Made by a program: the position numbers and the translations under genes
Notes under the pieces: model-generated
What the model was told of the DNA's origin: nothing
What the model saw: only the letters and a program-made list of their open reading frames with translations
Database searches by the model: none
Part shown: positions 21,876-34,947 of the stretch, piece by piece
Layout: every line of letters starts with the position of its first letter
How positions within the stretch are numbered: the stretch's first letter is position 1
Source of the DNA: Lonicera japonica
Taxonomy: Eukaryota; Streptophyta; Magnoliopsida; Dipsacales; Caprifoliaceae
Length of the DNA stretch: 64,000 nucleotides
Reading direction: 5' to 3'
Assembly (NCBI GenBank): GCA_021464415.1
Contig: CM038469.1
Coordinates: forward strand, 5,000,501 to 5,064,500

Positions 21876-23147
21876 ATGTTGGCACCTCCAATATCTATTA
21901 TTAACATTCCCACCTAAAAAAAAAGGTAAATTGTTATTTTCATCCCACTTTATTTTAATCTAGTAAAAAAGTTAATTAACCCTAAACTACTTTTTTACCC
22001 ACTTGTTTTAATTTAAAATAAAAATTAATGAATCTCCCTCCAAAGTTAATCAAACATTTATCTCCAAATTAAATTTTCCTCCAAAATTCCTCTATTCTAC
22101 CAAAATAGGCAACAAAACTTTGATCTCCACCATTGATGCAAAAGGGTAAGCTGAGAAGAATGGAAGGAAAAAAGGAAACTTTGGAACAAGATAAGAAAAC
22201 CAACAAACAAAACCTCCATTAATGCAAAACTCTAAATTTGAGGAGAATGGTATAAAAACAAAACATCCATTAATGCAAAACTCAAAAGTTAAGAATAATG
22301 GTAGAAAAAAGAGAGAGCCTTTAAAATAAGGAAAAGAAAAACAAGTAAGAAAAAATTAATGAAAGGAAATACGAAGAAGGTTTACTCGGTTTTCCGTAAC
22401 CGAGTTGCAGGCTTGTACACTCGGTTGCTTTCAACTGAGTATGAAATCCCATAAAATGTAATGCTCTTGGGACATTCATTCGGTTGAGAGCAATCGAGTG
22501 TGATTAGTGTCACTCGGCTGCTTACAGCCAAGCATAATATAACAACACTCGACCGCTCTTAACCAAATGAAGGTCCCGAGAGTATGACATTTTATGGGAT
22601 TTCATACTCGGTTGAGAGCAGCCGAGTGTACAAGCCTGCAACTCGGTTACGGAGAACCGAGTAAGCCTTCTTCGTGTTTTAAACATAAAATTTTATTTTT
22701 TTTGTATATATTTGATGGGTATATTATAAAAATCATATAAACAATAAAACAAAATAAAAACATGTATGTCTCTCTTTCATTAACTCTTTCTTGCTTATAC
22801 CATTCTTTCCAAACTTAAAGTTGCATTAATGGAGGTTTTATTTGTTGTTTTGGTGTTACCAAAATTTGTTGCTAGATAGAGAAAATGGTAAAGATGGTAT
22901 TTTTGCTTGTTTAAGAAGATGGTAGAGATGGTGGAGAAATTTTGGGGTTAGTTTGGGGTAATTTGTTTTATGTTATTATGTAGTTAATTACTTAATCATG
23001 TTATTAATTAATTAAGTATGAGATTAATTCCTAAAAATAAGTGGGAGTAGTAGGTATAACATGAGAGTGTTATTAAGATAAAAGTGTAAAAGTGAAAGTA
23101 TTAGTAAGAGTGAGAGTGTTACCAAGAATTTTGTGAGGTGCCAACAT
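21876..23147. mobile_element. Non-autonomous TIR element, 1272 bp, ATGTTGGCACCTC family
   Basis: It begins ATGTTGGCACCTC and ends GAGGTGCCAACAT, a perfect 13-bp inverted repeat. The centre (22383-22665) is a long palindrome made of ACTCGGT motifs. It has no transposase. I see no target-site duplication, so the exact ends or the superfamily remain open. A rearranged relative occupies 14469-17420. Confidence 0.8.
22383..22665. repeat. Long inverted repeat of ACTCGGT motifs
   Basis: The arms at about 22383-22510 and 22540-22665 are imperfect reverse complements over roughly 120 bp, with most positions matching. Shared phrases are ccgtaaccgagttgcag, gcttgtacactcgg and atgaaatcccataaaatgt. Each arm also contains small ACTCGGT/ACCGAGT palindromes. 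It would fold as a long stem if transcribed. Confidence 0.92.
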
Positions 23148-23329
23148 CACCACCCTTCAAAATAGTGTCCATCTTCTAAATAAGTTAGAGATACTATTTT
23201 AAATTTAGGGGAGATGATATTAAAGACATGTATATTACCAAACGTTGTAAAAGGAATTCAACTAGCAAACTATTAAATTTTGTAGGAAAATTGAACCAAT
23301 AAGCTAATTGGATGAAAAACTACTATTTC

Positions 23330-26100
23330 TTTCTAGGGTTCTTATGAGAGTTTTCTTTCGCCGTCGGTCTAACTTTGCTTTTCCTCTCATTTCTAGAAAG
23401 AGTTAAAGGCTTTGTAATACCTAGTTGCTCTTCTATCTCTTTTTATTTATCTTTCCTATTTTCTTGTTACATATCAATGTACCCAATTTCATTTAAGTTT
23501 AGGGTTTGTTGGATCTAAGTGTAAATATAGAAAACAAATTATAGGCATGGAAAGGCCTATCTTTGACATATAAAGAAGATGGGGCTTTGATCTTAAAGGA
23601 AAGTGATGTTAGAAAGAGAACAGAGGGACCAAGGAACCTTTTTTCTGGGAAATTATTTAACGCCAAATTTGTGAATAAAGAGGCGCTCAAGAATACAATG
23701 GCACATGTATAGACCTTGAAGAAATCATTGAATGTCTCAGGATATGGTGACAATAAGGGGGGGGGGTGGTGTATTCAATTAGGATTTTAAAAGACTATTT
23801 TGAGATAAATAAGTCTTGTAGTATTCAATTAAGACTTTTAAATAATCTAAATAAATCTTGTAGTATTCAATCAGGACTATTCGGATATTTTAAAGAGGGT
23901 GTCCAAATCTAGTGGTATTCAATCAGAATTTTAAACAAGTAGAAAAAGTCTTTTGGTATTCAAAAACTTGCTAATTTTAATGGACTTTTTTAAAATTAGG
24001 AATTTGTGTGACTTTTTAGTGGAAAGTATAAATACCAAACCCTATAAAGAATCTCACCCTAACTCATTAGACTTTTCACGGGAGACTTTTGTTTTCTGCT
24101 ATAGATTTACCAATTCTCTTATCTCTACATTTACTTCTTCCTTTCACCATTTTCCTTCTCAACTTCACCAATGATTCTGTTTATGAAATGGGTATGTATA
24201 TATCATCTATCTCTTTATATATACATACATATATGTATGTATGTGTATATTTTCATATTCTTTGAGATTTGAACTATTTTTATGTATTTTAATTTATTTT
24301 TTCCCTTTAGTGCTTTCTTGCCATTGAAGAGTGGGCCTTTCAATTGAACCCCATTTTGAAGATTGTTTGCATAATTTTATTGATATTTTAAATAAATTTC
24401 ATTGATGGGCATAAACACCAAAATCGGCACTCTCTACCTTTCACAAGAATCATAATATTTATTAACTTTTTTTTCGTTTCTTTTATTAAGAAATGGTAGC
24501 GGGTTTTATAGAACCTTTAGTAAGAAAAAATTCCATCATCATTTGGAAAGCTTGAATTGTAGAGGCTTATGTTGAAGAATTCGTGCATCATTAAACTAAA
24601 TATTACTCATCACAAAATCCAAACATAAAAAGTCTTGAGTATAAAAAATATATGTGGACGTTTCAAATATTTTAAATTCTAATGATATAATCTTTAAAAT
24701 CCAAACATAAAAAATTATGAATATAAAAAATCTTTTAAAATTTTTTTATAAGTTATTACGTTCTTAATATTTTTTTAAAATTCACTAAATTAAATTATCC
24801 ATAAATAATCTTTTAAAATCTCAATTGAATACTCCTGCGTTTCTATTTTCCTTTCGATGTGCGATGGAAATGTAGCGGGTATTGGTAGGGGTCCTTGGGG
24901 CTTCGAAAAATCTTTTCTTGCACTCGAAATCTTTTCAGGTGATACCCAGCTATAGCAGGTTTGATTTCAATTCTCACCTTTCTGGGTTAGAATTTATAAT
25001 TTCCCTACTAGTTGTCTAAATGGATAGGCTATCAGATGAAAAATTGGGAAAGTTTTGATTGTGGATAAGGTGATCCTGGTGATTCTATCACGCTATATCA
25101 AAGGGTGCGGGTAAAGGTTGATGTTCTTAACCCTCTTAGCCGTGGGGTGAAGATCCAGTTGGCGGCAGGGGAGGAAGCACGGTGGATTCCGATAGCATAT
25201 GAAAAAATACTTGACTTTTGTTGTATGTGTGGGCATGTGAGTCATCTACAAAGAGATTTTATGGTGTCGTTCCAATAGTCCAGTAAACGGTTCGAAAATG
25301 AGTATGGATTTGGCTAAGGGCTCCAACAAATACGAAAAAGAGGGGCTCCCAGAAAGAAAGATCAAATAGCTCAGGTCGTGGAAGGAACATGCTAAATGCG
25401 AGAAGATAGGTTGGTACTCGAGTTTCTGATGGTGTGTCCCAATGACTAATATGTGGGTTTTTTGGCTCACATTTGATGAAAGTGGAATTTTCAGGCAGAG
25501 GACCCATGATCGATCATGGTCCTAGGCAATCTCCTTTAAGCTCTGCATTTTGGCTCATTTGTGCACTATGCTTGTTTTTGCCTAGAATTAACTTGAGAGC
25601 TAAATTTTGTGAGAATTTTTTCTTGTGTGCTTGTAATCAACTCTTTGTTCCAATTATCAATAAAAGCTATCGTCTGTGTGGATTAGTGGCTTTTACGCCG
25701 ACACCACGGTAAAACCTTGTCTTGCGCAATTGTTCCTTTATTTCTTTTTTCATCTATTGTGGGTGTGCTTTTTGTGTCGGTTCTTCTTTCGGGTAAACCA
25801 TTTGGGCTTGTGAGATCCCTCGACGTTGCGTCGTGCTCGGTTGTGAGCAGTTTGGCGCAACATAATAGATAGCAACAACATTGCAATATTGATAGGTAGG
25901 GTAATGAGGATACGATGGAATGGTAAGAGATGAATGTTGTAGTAAATGGAATGAAAATATAGATAACTCGTCTATTGACAAGAATGCTGGGGACAAACAT
26001 ATAGATAACGAGTCTATGGAGATGAATAGTGAGGGCTCCCTTAGTGCTGCAATAGTGTCTCTAACATATACAATACTCTTCAAGTAGGGAATTCAAAAAT
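23330..26100 (+). pseudogene. LINE (L1-type) ORF1, split by a MITE
   Basis: ORF1 relic of a plant non-LTR retrotransposon. The first part (about 23540-23756) resembles the DUF4283 domain found in plant LINE ORF1 proteins. A MITE (23757-24833) interrupts it, and the DUF4283 reading resumes at about 24840. A CCHC-type knuckle segment follows near 25190-25262 (EKILDFCCMCGHVSH), missing its last Cys. The Lys/Glu-rich tail to about 26100 is full of stops. The protein would bind LINE RNA; this copy cannot. Confidence 0.7.
23757..24833. mobile_element. MITE inserted in the LINE
   Basis: The left end (G-run then gtgtattcaattaggattttaaaag) and the right end (cttttaaaatctcaattgaatac) form an inverted repeat. 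LINE ORF1 similarity continues across it. The left side is preceded by TAA, but the right duplication is not clear. It resembles the MITE at 20693-21617. Confidence 0.6.
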
Positions 26101-26414
26101 TTGTCAATAATGAAAATGCAAGGAAATTGGGTCTCCAAATAGATGAGAATGTTGAAGGCACCTAAAGCGGCATGGGTTATAGGGAATCAAAAAATGTTGG
26201 TAGTCAAACAAGGTTTAGGAGGAAAAAATGGAAGAAGATTGCCCGAGAGGGACAAGGTAATAACTTGCTGGGCGATATCACTAATATTGGCTCAAAATAG
26301 CCAATAAATGACCAAGATGAAATTGAACGTGCTTATGATATTGGTAAGGAAAATGAGATCATTATTGATGAAACTACTTTGTAAACGGAGGAGGCTTCTA
26401 AGTGGCCCCACCGA

Positions 26415-29400
26415 GAGGCATGAAAACCATAAGTTGGAATGTATAAGGGATCCGGAAACTACGTACATTCTTTAATCTTCATCGTCTACTAGAATAACAT
26501 AATCCCGAGATGTTGTTTTTGATAGAAACAAAAGGGGATAAAAGGGCGATGGAAAGTCTAAAGTTTTCTCTTGGCTTTGCTTACTGTTTTATTATTTATA
26601 GAGCTGGCTTGAGCGCTTGTTTAGCTTTTTTTGGTTGGATGCAGTGGATGTTTCGATCTTATCTTTCTTTAGTTGCCATATTGATTGTCAGGTTAAATAC
26701 GGAGACAAAGTTTGGCGCGTTACATTTTTTTATATATGGTTACCCTGAAGTAGAAAATAAGCATATGGGCTGGGATCTTCTAGATTTGCGATCAAGATCC
26801 AATTTTCCATGGATTATTTTTAGGGATTTCAATGAGATTATTAATGACATAGAGAAGGTGGTTGGTAATTCTAGATCTCCGGGTCTATCGGACTTGATAG
26901 TGATGTCTTAAGTAGAATTCGCACAACAGAGTTGCAGCGTGATGAGCTTCGACGCCAAAATGAAATTTATTGGCGTCAACAATCATGAGTTGATTGGTTA
27001 AAGGAGGGGGATTTTAATTTTAAATTTTCCCAAAATAATGCAAATTATCGGAGGTGGAGAAATGAAATATTTGGGTTATTAAATAAGGAAAATGAATGGA
27101 AACATGATGGGGAATCGATTACGACTATTATATCAAATTATTACAATGTTCTATCATCTTCTTCTCAGCATTTGGATATGGATATAAACCGGGTTCTACA
27201 AGAGATTGGGGAAAAATCAATACAGATATGAATTCGATATTGATTGCTGATGTATGCGAGGAGATTAAAGAGTCACTGTTCTAAATTTGAGCCGATAAGG
27301 TGCTGGATCCTGACGGTTACTCAGCAGCCTTCTACCAACAATTCTAGTCTATTGTTAAGAACCAAGTTTTGGGTGCTTATATGGGCTTCTTCCATAATTA
27401 TAGGCCTCTTGGTGATCTGAATCATACATACATTGTGCTTATCTCGAAAACCAAAACCCCGAGGCAGGTGATGGACTTTCGTCCTGTTAGTTTATGCAAT
27501 GTATCTTATAAGATTATCTCTAAAGTTTTATGTAATAGATTGCGTAGCGTATTGCCCAATATAATTGATGAATGTTAGAGCACTTTCGTTGCTGGAAAGC
27601 TTATCCATGATAACAGCTTAATTGCTTTTGAAACCATTAATACCATATGTCATAGATCGTCGGGTAAAAAAGGGTCTGCTGCTGTTAAATTAGATACTAG
27701 TAAAGCCTACAACCACGTTGAGTGGTCAGGAGACCCCCTTTCCTCACTTCTCTTTATTCTTTGCACCGAGGGTTTTTCAGGAAGGCTATGCCAATTAGAC
27801 CCCCTTTCCCCACTTATCTTTATTTTTTGCATCGAGGGTTTTTCGGGATTGATAAGGCGTAGTGTCAAGAATGGTAAAATTAGTGGCATTCAAGTAGCTT
27901 AGCCTAGCCCGAAGTGATCACACTTATTATTTGCCGATAACAGTCTCCTATTCATTAATGCCACAATGAATGCATGTTTAGAATTGAAGCGAATTCTTAG
28001 TATCTAAGAGAAAGCTTCGGGTCAATCCATAAATTTGAGGAAGTATTGTATTCTCTTTAGCTCGAATTTACATGTTGAGATGAAGGATAATCTAGCTAAT
28101 GTGCTGGGTATGAGCCAAGCTGAGGACCATTCTAAATATTTGAGTCTTCCCACAGTGGTGGGACTAAAACGGCGGGATGCATTCAAAGCTATTTCGAAAA
28201 AAATATGGAAACATGTGCAGCAATGGACTAGGAATTTGTTTTCAAAAGGTGGGAAAAAAGGTGTTAATAAAGTCAATTCTACAAGCTATCCCCAGTTATG
28301 TCATGAGTTGTTTTATGTTACTGGATGGGTTCTGTCAACAATTGAATTCGATCTTCTCTAATTTTTGGTGGGGCTCGTCTCCGAATGGGAAGAAAGTGCA
28401 CTGAATTGCTTGGAAAAAGTTATGTAGATCGAAAAAGGATAGTGGATTTAGTTTTCAGGATATCCAGAGTTTTAATAAGTCATTGCTAGCGAAACATGGT
28501 AGCGGCTCTTAAAAAATGAGAACTCCTTTCTATCCGATGTTTTAAAAAGGAAATACTTCCCAAACTCAAATTTTTTAGATGCTACTTGTGGATACCAACC
28601 TTCTCATTTGTGGCATAGTATTTTATAGGGTTGGGAACTTATTAATTGTGGCATTAGGTGTTGAATTGGTAATGGTCAATTGGTTAATATTTATAATGAT
28701 AATTGGGTTCTGAGGCCAATCACGTTCAGTGTTATTTCAACTCATAAATTACTAGATGATTTTAAAGTTGCTGATCTTATGTTACTTAACGGGGAGTGGG
28801 GCCTTGGTCTTATTCAAAGAAATTTTATCCAGATGGATGTGTATATTGAAAATTCTAAAGGGTGGAGTGAATTGGAAAGATGAGTTTGTGTGGCACTTTG
28901 ATAATTCACGGGAGTTCTCTTGCCTTAATGGGTACCGCGTCTTAATGGATCGGTGTTTTCAAACTCTCAGTGAATGGTGGAAGGCAAAAATCCCTAATAA
29001 AGTGAAAACTTTTACGTGGAGGGCAAGCTAGGATGCACTACTTACTTATAATAACCTGTTGCATAAGAAAGTTTGTGGGGATAATATTTGCTCATTATGC
29101 AGGAGCGAGGTGGAATCTGTAGGGCATGCTTTATTTACGTTTACTCGTGCAGTTGGTATTTGGCTTTCTAGTCATTTGGCTGAGATGGTGAGGGAATTCA
29201 TTGGCCAGGATTTTGTGACCTGCGGTGTTGAGTTTTTGAAGAGAAGACGTAGGGAGCTATTTGAGCTTTTTATTGTGTTAACCTAGGCTATTTGGTCAGA
29301 CAGAATTAGAATTCTGCATGGAGCTGAAGGGAGGGATGCAAAGTGGATTTCTTTGAGCACGTGTGACCATCTCTCTTTTAAAAAAGCTCGAATCTCTCCG

Positions 29401-29945
29401 TCAACAATCAGTCCTTGCCTTCTAACCGTTGGGTGCCTTCCCGATTAAGACATCTTAAATTAAATGTGGACTCAACGATGGATGAGTTGAATCCGGTTAT
29501 TGGGTTGCGGATGTTGATTTGAGATGATGCCAGGTTGGTCTTGACTATGGCATCTATTTGTAAAACCGGTGCTTTTTCGGTGCGTTCTGCAAAGGCTTTA
29601 GCAATGCTTGAGGTTTAAAATTAGCAAGGAACCGGGGTTGGAAAATAGCATAATGTTGCTCGGATGCATTCACTTTGGTGCAATAAATAGCATAAGAAGG
29701 CTTGTTGCTGGAAGAGATTAAAGTTGAATTTCAGTAGCATGAGTTTCCATATATTTCTTTCTCTCTTAGATCAGCCAAAAACGTGGCTCATGTTATTGCC
29801 AATAAGGCATTGGAATTATGTTCTTCTTGTGTCTAGGAAGCTCCTCTACCAAGTAGGCTTGTGTTTGTTGGTTACATTGATTTAATTTAAAGCTTTGGTG
29901 TGTTTGATTTATTTATTGTTATTTTTTAAAAAAGAAGAAGAAAAC
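26415..29945 (+). pseudogene. LINE (L1-type) ORF2, broken
   Basis: Remnants in order. APE-type endonuclease at 26415-26935, with PWIIFRDFNEIIN near 26809 where the usual Gly before Asp is replaced. Reverse transcriptase at about 27240-28420, with DFRPVSLCNVSYKIISKVL at 27474, KLDTSKAYNHVEW at 27686, and the catalytic box at 27930-27941 reading FADN instead of FADD. zf-RVT domain at 28960-29190 (WWKAKIPNKVKTFTW, CSLCRSEVESVGH). RNase H-like remnant to about 29880. The 3' end is A-rich (about 29928-29945). A deletion between the RT KAYNHVEW block and GDPLS is accompanied by a 66-bp duplication at 27731-27850. Numerous stops; dead. Confidence 0.88.
27731..27850. repeat. 66-bp duplication inside LINE RT
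   Basis: The block beginning agaccccctttcc at 27731 repeats at 27797. It covers the RT motif GDPLS..LFILC, so the motif is present twice. Confidence 0.85.
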
Positions 29946-30805
29946 GAATGGGATGATATCTAATCTAAATTTTGATAGCCAAAAATACAGGCATAACTAG
30001 AATTTTAACTTAATGAGAGCTTGATTAGTATTAAATAAACAACTAGCAAATTAATCTATGTAAATAGGACGAGCTTTATTAGTATTAAATAAAAAACTAA
30101 AAAATTAACCTATGTAAATGGGATAAAAAAACTAATTGGGGCAAAAAAATTAAAAAAATTAAGGCACGTTCACAGAAAATTGGGGCAAAGAAGTCTAAGA
30201 GGATTTTTAGCGATTGTGTAAATATGAATGTATAAATTTGACGTGTCAATTCATTTTTACACAATATTTGAAGTATTATATTTTTTTTTTGCTCTAATGA
30301 TAGTTTTATAATTGTTTGTGTAAAATTTGCAATAATCATTTTTACACAAAGTTGAAGTATAATTTTTTTTTCTCCAATGTTATTTTTATAAAATTCTTGT
30401 GTAAATTTTCTTCTTGTGAATTTTTCTATACATAGTTACATAATTATAGCGGATCTTGATTATAAGTATGTTTTAAATATATATAGATATAGATATATAT
30501 AATTTTTAGTAAAATCTATATTTTTAGTAAAAGTTATTACATTTTAAAGTATTATAAAAACAATTGAAGATAAAGAAAGCTGATGTAACATTATGAATTG
30601 GAATTGTATTTGTACATTCCTTTTATAGAGAACTCACATTTAGAAGATAGTTGAAGACAAAATATTTTACGAGTCATGTAAATGTTAAACAAAACAAAAC
30701 TACGCAACCCCGCTGTAACAGATGTTCTAAGAGAATCCACTGCTAGCAAAAAGCACCTTTAACCTTTCATTTCTCTTTTTTCAGTTACGTCTTGCTACTG
30801 CCGAC
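29946..30805. other. Intergenic AT-rich stretch
   Basis: Short imperfect direct repeats (gagctt..attagtattaaataaa at about 30015 and 30070) and a TA-rich tract near 30480-30500. No gene seen. Confidence 0.5.
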
Positions 30806-30808
30806 TTA

Positions 30809-31076
30809 GGCAATCTCCAATGACAATTTCCATTTTTTTCATCCCTCTCCTATGTGCAAGATTTTTGTTATATAAAACTTCTATCTCTAGTTGAATTGGC
30901 TATATATTTACATGGGTAAAAAAGTACAAAAAATTGGTCTCCAATGGTATTTCATTTCTTCCTTACTAAACATTTATTTAAGAAGTGAGAAAATCAATTA
31001 GTTTAATATTATCCAATAAGATATATTGTTCGTGCCATATAGAGAATTTTTATCTACTTTATACACTTAACAATGC
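30809..31076. mobile_element. Partial MITE, GGCNATCTC family
   Basis: It begins TTA/GGCAATCTCCAATG and is parallel over its length to the adjacent MITE starting at 31080 (shared 'aaaaattggtctcca' and 'tttatttaagaag'). It lacks a matching right end and stops where the next copy starts. Confidence 0.6.
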
Positions 31077-31079
31077 TTA

Positions 31080-34000
31080 GGCCATCTCTGGTGGTGATTT
31101 CTATATTTACATTTCTGTCATGTATCAATGTTTTTTAATGAATCTTCTGTATCTAGTTGGCAAATGTTTTATATGGGTGGAAAAACATTCAAAAATTGGT
31201 CTCCAAATGGTGCTTATTTTCTTCCTTACTTTGCATTTATTTAAGAAGAAAGAGAATTAGTGGATTTCATAAAATCCAATAGGATTGTGCCAAATTACCT
31301 TGGAAATTTCTTCACCATTTATACATGTAGAAATGGTTATAGAAATCCCTATTAGAGTTGTGTCTCCCTGAGTCCCGTTCTGAGATTTTCACCTCCGGGA
31401 CCCGGTTAATCACGGATGCCGTGCGCGACGGCGAGTTTGTGACATAAAATCATGACTATAAGAAATCTCGTTTCAGAAAATTTCGGCATGTGGAGTTTAT
31501 TGGTATAGCAAATTGCCCTGTGATATCAAAATCGTTTCATAAAAATAAAAGCACATCCATTCGTGTATAAAGTCCACTCCACACATGAAGATCATTTTTA
31601 ATACAAGTTTACAATAAAACCATTGTGAAATACTTTAAACAATGTCCATATACAATATATATACTTAGTCCTTGACTCAAGGACTACAAAAGTTATCGGA
31701 CATCAGAGGCCACTAGACTCATAGATTATGCGCCCTTCCCTAATGCTTGACCTGCAAAACTGTTAAGAAAACGGGATGAGACAAACCTGGGCTCAGTGGG
31801 AACTATATAAGTTTTATATATAAAATAATTGTTTTACATTAATGCGATAGATTGGGAAACTGGGCAGTGCAATGCAACTCACACACACATACATATAAAC
31901 CCCATTAAGAATCCTATCCTAGCCACCGGAAGCTAGCTATTCGATCAACCTATCTCGTCCTTAGACTTCCCATGGAATACCCTAAGTCAAACCTCGCATC
32001 ACTAGGGAATCGTTGATATAAAACTACTTCAACACAACCTCTAACTTCCTAAGGTTCGACATGCTACGTGGATTCTCTTTCGAGTGTGACCCAATGCTAT
32101 ACTATGACTTTAGGTACCTATACTGTAAGTTGGGACTATTAGCCAAGTATCTGTTGTTTCTCTTTAATTATAGTACGTTATGGATTCCATACTTAGCCAT
32201 CTACAAGGCTTTATCACTAGCTTATCCTCACAGCTAAGCCACGTTCTCACGCTCATATACCGTGCTTTTAAAGGCCATTAACTAATAATACTTTCCACTT
32301 TATGTGTTAGTATATTATGAGTGGCCAACGCCTTCCTAAGCATAATATGTTATGTATGATAGTATCTCCATAGTTCTTACTAAAGGTACACTCGTCCGAG
32401 GTAATATATAATCAACCATGCTATACAAGATATGATATGATACAATAATAATGATAATATAAGTAATAAACATCCAAAACAGATCGATCCATATCTTATC
32501 TCTTGTATAATGCCTCGGTTTCACCTAGCGGTATGTCCAGGCCCAAAACAACGAATCAGCGAGTCCTGGAGGATCCAAGGTTCTTGTCCATATCTCCTCC
32601 AAGTGGGGTGGCAGCTTAGGGATTTGATTCTTCAGGTAAGTCATTCGGAGATAACCCATGCGACGGTCACTTTTTCGGGGACAACACTCCGAATAGTTAA
32701 CGAGGAGAACACCCATACAAGCTTCCACGACACCCTAGAGGAACTACACCAGGAGACACCCTAGCAGGGTAATGTCCGTTAGTAGCCCAACTACTTTTTG
32801 GGGACTCACCATTTAGGTAAATAATGTCATATGGGACCTGCTCCGCTAGCAGGGGAAACTCTATAGATCAGAACACATAATTTAACGGGAAGGCAAGATA
32901 CACAGAGTAGGCTCTCCTTTGTGGGCTTTCAACCACGGGTGGAGTCACCTTCGACTTTTTTTGTGTACGGTTTTGGGAATTTCACCCAAGGGCAGTAAAT
33001 AGGTAACCCGTCTTCGAGTCACCAGGAGCTAACCGATACTCGGTCAATCATATCCAGCTCATATGTGTGATTGTAGTAGCAAACATCATATTCATTCATT
33101 TCCATAATAAATATCATCATCATCATCAATCATACATCACACATATGGTTAATCAACATGTACAAATATAATACAATAACCCACTATCCATTTATCATCA
33201 TTAGCATCACTGTTGATCATTTCTACAAGCGTCTTCATCACGTGTATACGCCATATATTTATTGTCACGTGGTTATTCACATTATAAGGCCAATTAGTTC
33301 ATTATTCGCGTCGTATATCTCATTATGTGTTATGTGTATCAAACTAAGGCCGTATGTGTTTCATGATGATTCTCTAGCTATATCATTAAGCCAAGTATCG
33401 ATTAGTGTGCCTCTAGTTCAAGCGGCATGACAATACAACTCACATAGATGTTCATGTTTATGACTGAGGCAATCCACACCCTAATAATTGTGTTGTATGT
33501 GTTCTTAAAGAGTATTGGGGTTAAACTCTTGTTACTAGCACGCTCCACACAAGACACTAGACCCATACGTTATGGTTTATCACTCCGCCGTAGTGGGTTC
33601 TCACTACACATGCCATAGATAATACCCTACGATCACATTTAATGGCATATATGTGTATCTATATCATTAATAACCCATAATCATCCTTTTTATACACAAA
33701 AATCCCAAAATCCCTAATTTGAGTTCAAAACTCTAATTCAACTAGTAATAATTTAAGAAACATGTTTAATACTAGTGTTCCCACCTTAAACAAGCTGAAT
33801 CTGCGAGTTGATGATGTGTAGAAGCCGTATCGCGAAGCCTTAGCTCAAGCTCGAGCTCCAATGGAGTAAGAAGATAATGAATAGTAACTTGAAAGTGGAT
33901 TTATGTGACTTGGAACTTAAATCTTTGATGGGTTATGAAAGATGAGTAGAAACCTCTAAAAGAACTCTCTCCCATGAGCTCTCACCTCTCTCTAACTCTC

Positions 34001-34787
34001 TTTAAACTTGTGGCTTGAAAATGGGAAAAGAGGAGGCTTAAAATGGCGTATAAATGGTGAAAACTGACTTTCTGGTATACCATAATCGATCATGGAGTCT
34101 ACTGCCTGCATAGGCATTCTGGATCCGGAGCAGCACCGTTCATAATTCGGCCATAACTTTCTCGGAACTCCGATTGAGGTAATATTTATGTCCATGAAAA
34201 GCTAATTTAAAGATCTACAACTTCTTAGAAGGAAGCATCCTCAAATTATGGACGAATTTTTCCAAAAATTCTCCGAAGACATCGCTCTGTTGAAGCGCTA
34301 CTGAATGAATAGAATTTAGCAATAGGCCTACTTCGAGCCCTGTTTTGACCAACGAGGAGTGCGAATTGGATGAAAGGTCAAAACATGAGAGTTGTAGAAT
34401 GGTACAAAACCTAGAAGTAAAAATAAACGGCAGCCAAATCTAATAAAATACAAGAAAGTTGCGATGCCTTAAAGTTGGATAAAAACAAGGAATCGCGAAA
34501 GACCAAAATTTACGATTTACGAACCGAAACCGATTCGGACCACCCGAATCACCAAACAAACACTCACATGAGTGGAAGGAGGTTAATATGACTAATACGG
34601 AATGTTAGAACATTACGAGGTTCTTCAATACAAGATTTCACCACCCGAGGCAAAATTTACCAACACATGAAGGCAGCTACGAGGAAACAGAAGAACGGGG
34701 TGTTACAAGAGCAAATTTTTTCCTTTAATCTTTTCTGATGTAGAAATTTACAAAGATGGAAATAACCATTGGATTGAGATGATGGCC
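31080..34787. mobile_element. Tourist-like MITE (about 350 bp) split by a 3.35-kb insertion
   Basis: The left end GGCCATCTCTGG is preceded by TTA (31077-31079). The right end ...GAGATGATGGCC is followed by TTA (34788-34790). A 3-bp TTA duplication with this inverted repeat indicates a PIF/Harbinger-type MITE. The two halves are 31080-31353 and 34713-34787, separated by the TGT...ACA element. Confidence 0.7.
31359..34707. mobile_element. TGT...ACA element, 3.35 kb, no coding capacity
   Basis: It starts TGTGTCTCCCTGAG and ends GGGGTGTTACA, flanked by AGAGT (31354-31358) and AGAGC (34708-34712), a 5-bp duplication with one mismatch. TG...CA ends with a 5-bp duplication fit a solo LTR or LARD of a large Ty3/gypsy element (inference). 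The interior has no long conserved ORF; the 84-codon frame at 32510-32764 has no domain. Near 31770-31800 it shares the phrase 'gatgagacaaacctgggctcagt' in type with 48325-48350 of the element at 47921. Confidence 0.6.
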
Positions 34788-34790
34788 TTA

Positions 34791-34947
34791 TAAAAATTCT
34801 CTATTCGACTCACTTTCCACCTCGTATGGAAAGGGCAACGCTAATTACACATAACAAAACACGTACTCTCTAATACTCCATCTTATTTAAATAAGTTTTC
34901 TTTCTATTTACACACTCGTCCTTTTTATAGTTATCCTGGTGCTTAAA
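34791..34947. other. Short spacer before repeat copy 2
   Basis: No feature recognised. It would contain the left boundary of the 9.7-kb duplication if that boundary coincides with the window start of copy 1. Confidence 0.5.

Noticed and set aside
32510..32764. 84-codon ORF in the TGT...ACA element
   Set aside because: No domain, overlapped by an equally long ORF on the other strand, and within non-coding repeat sequence.
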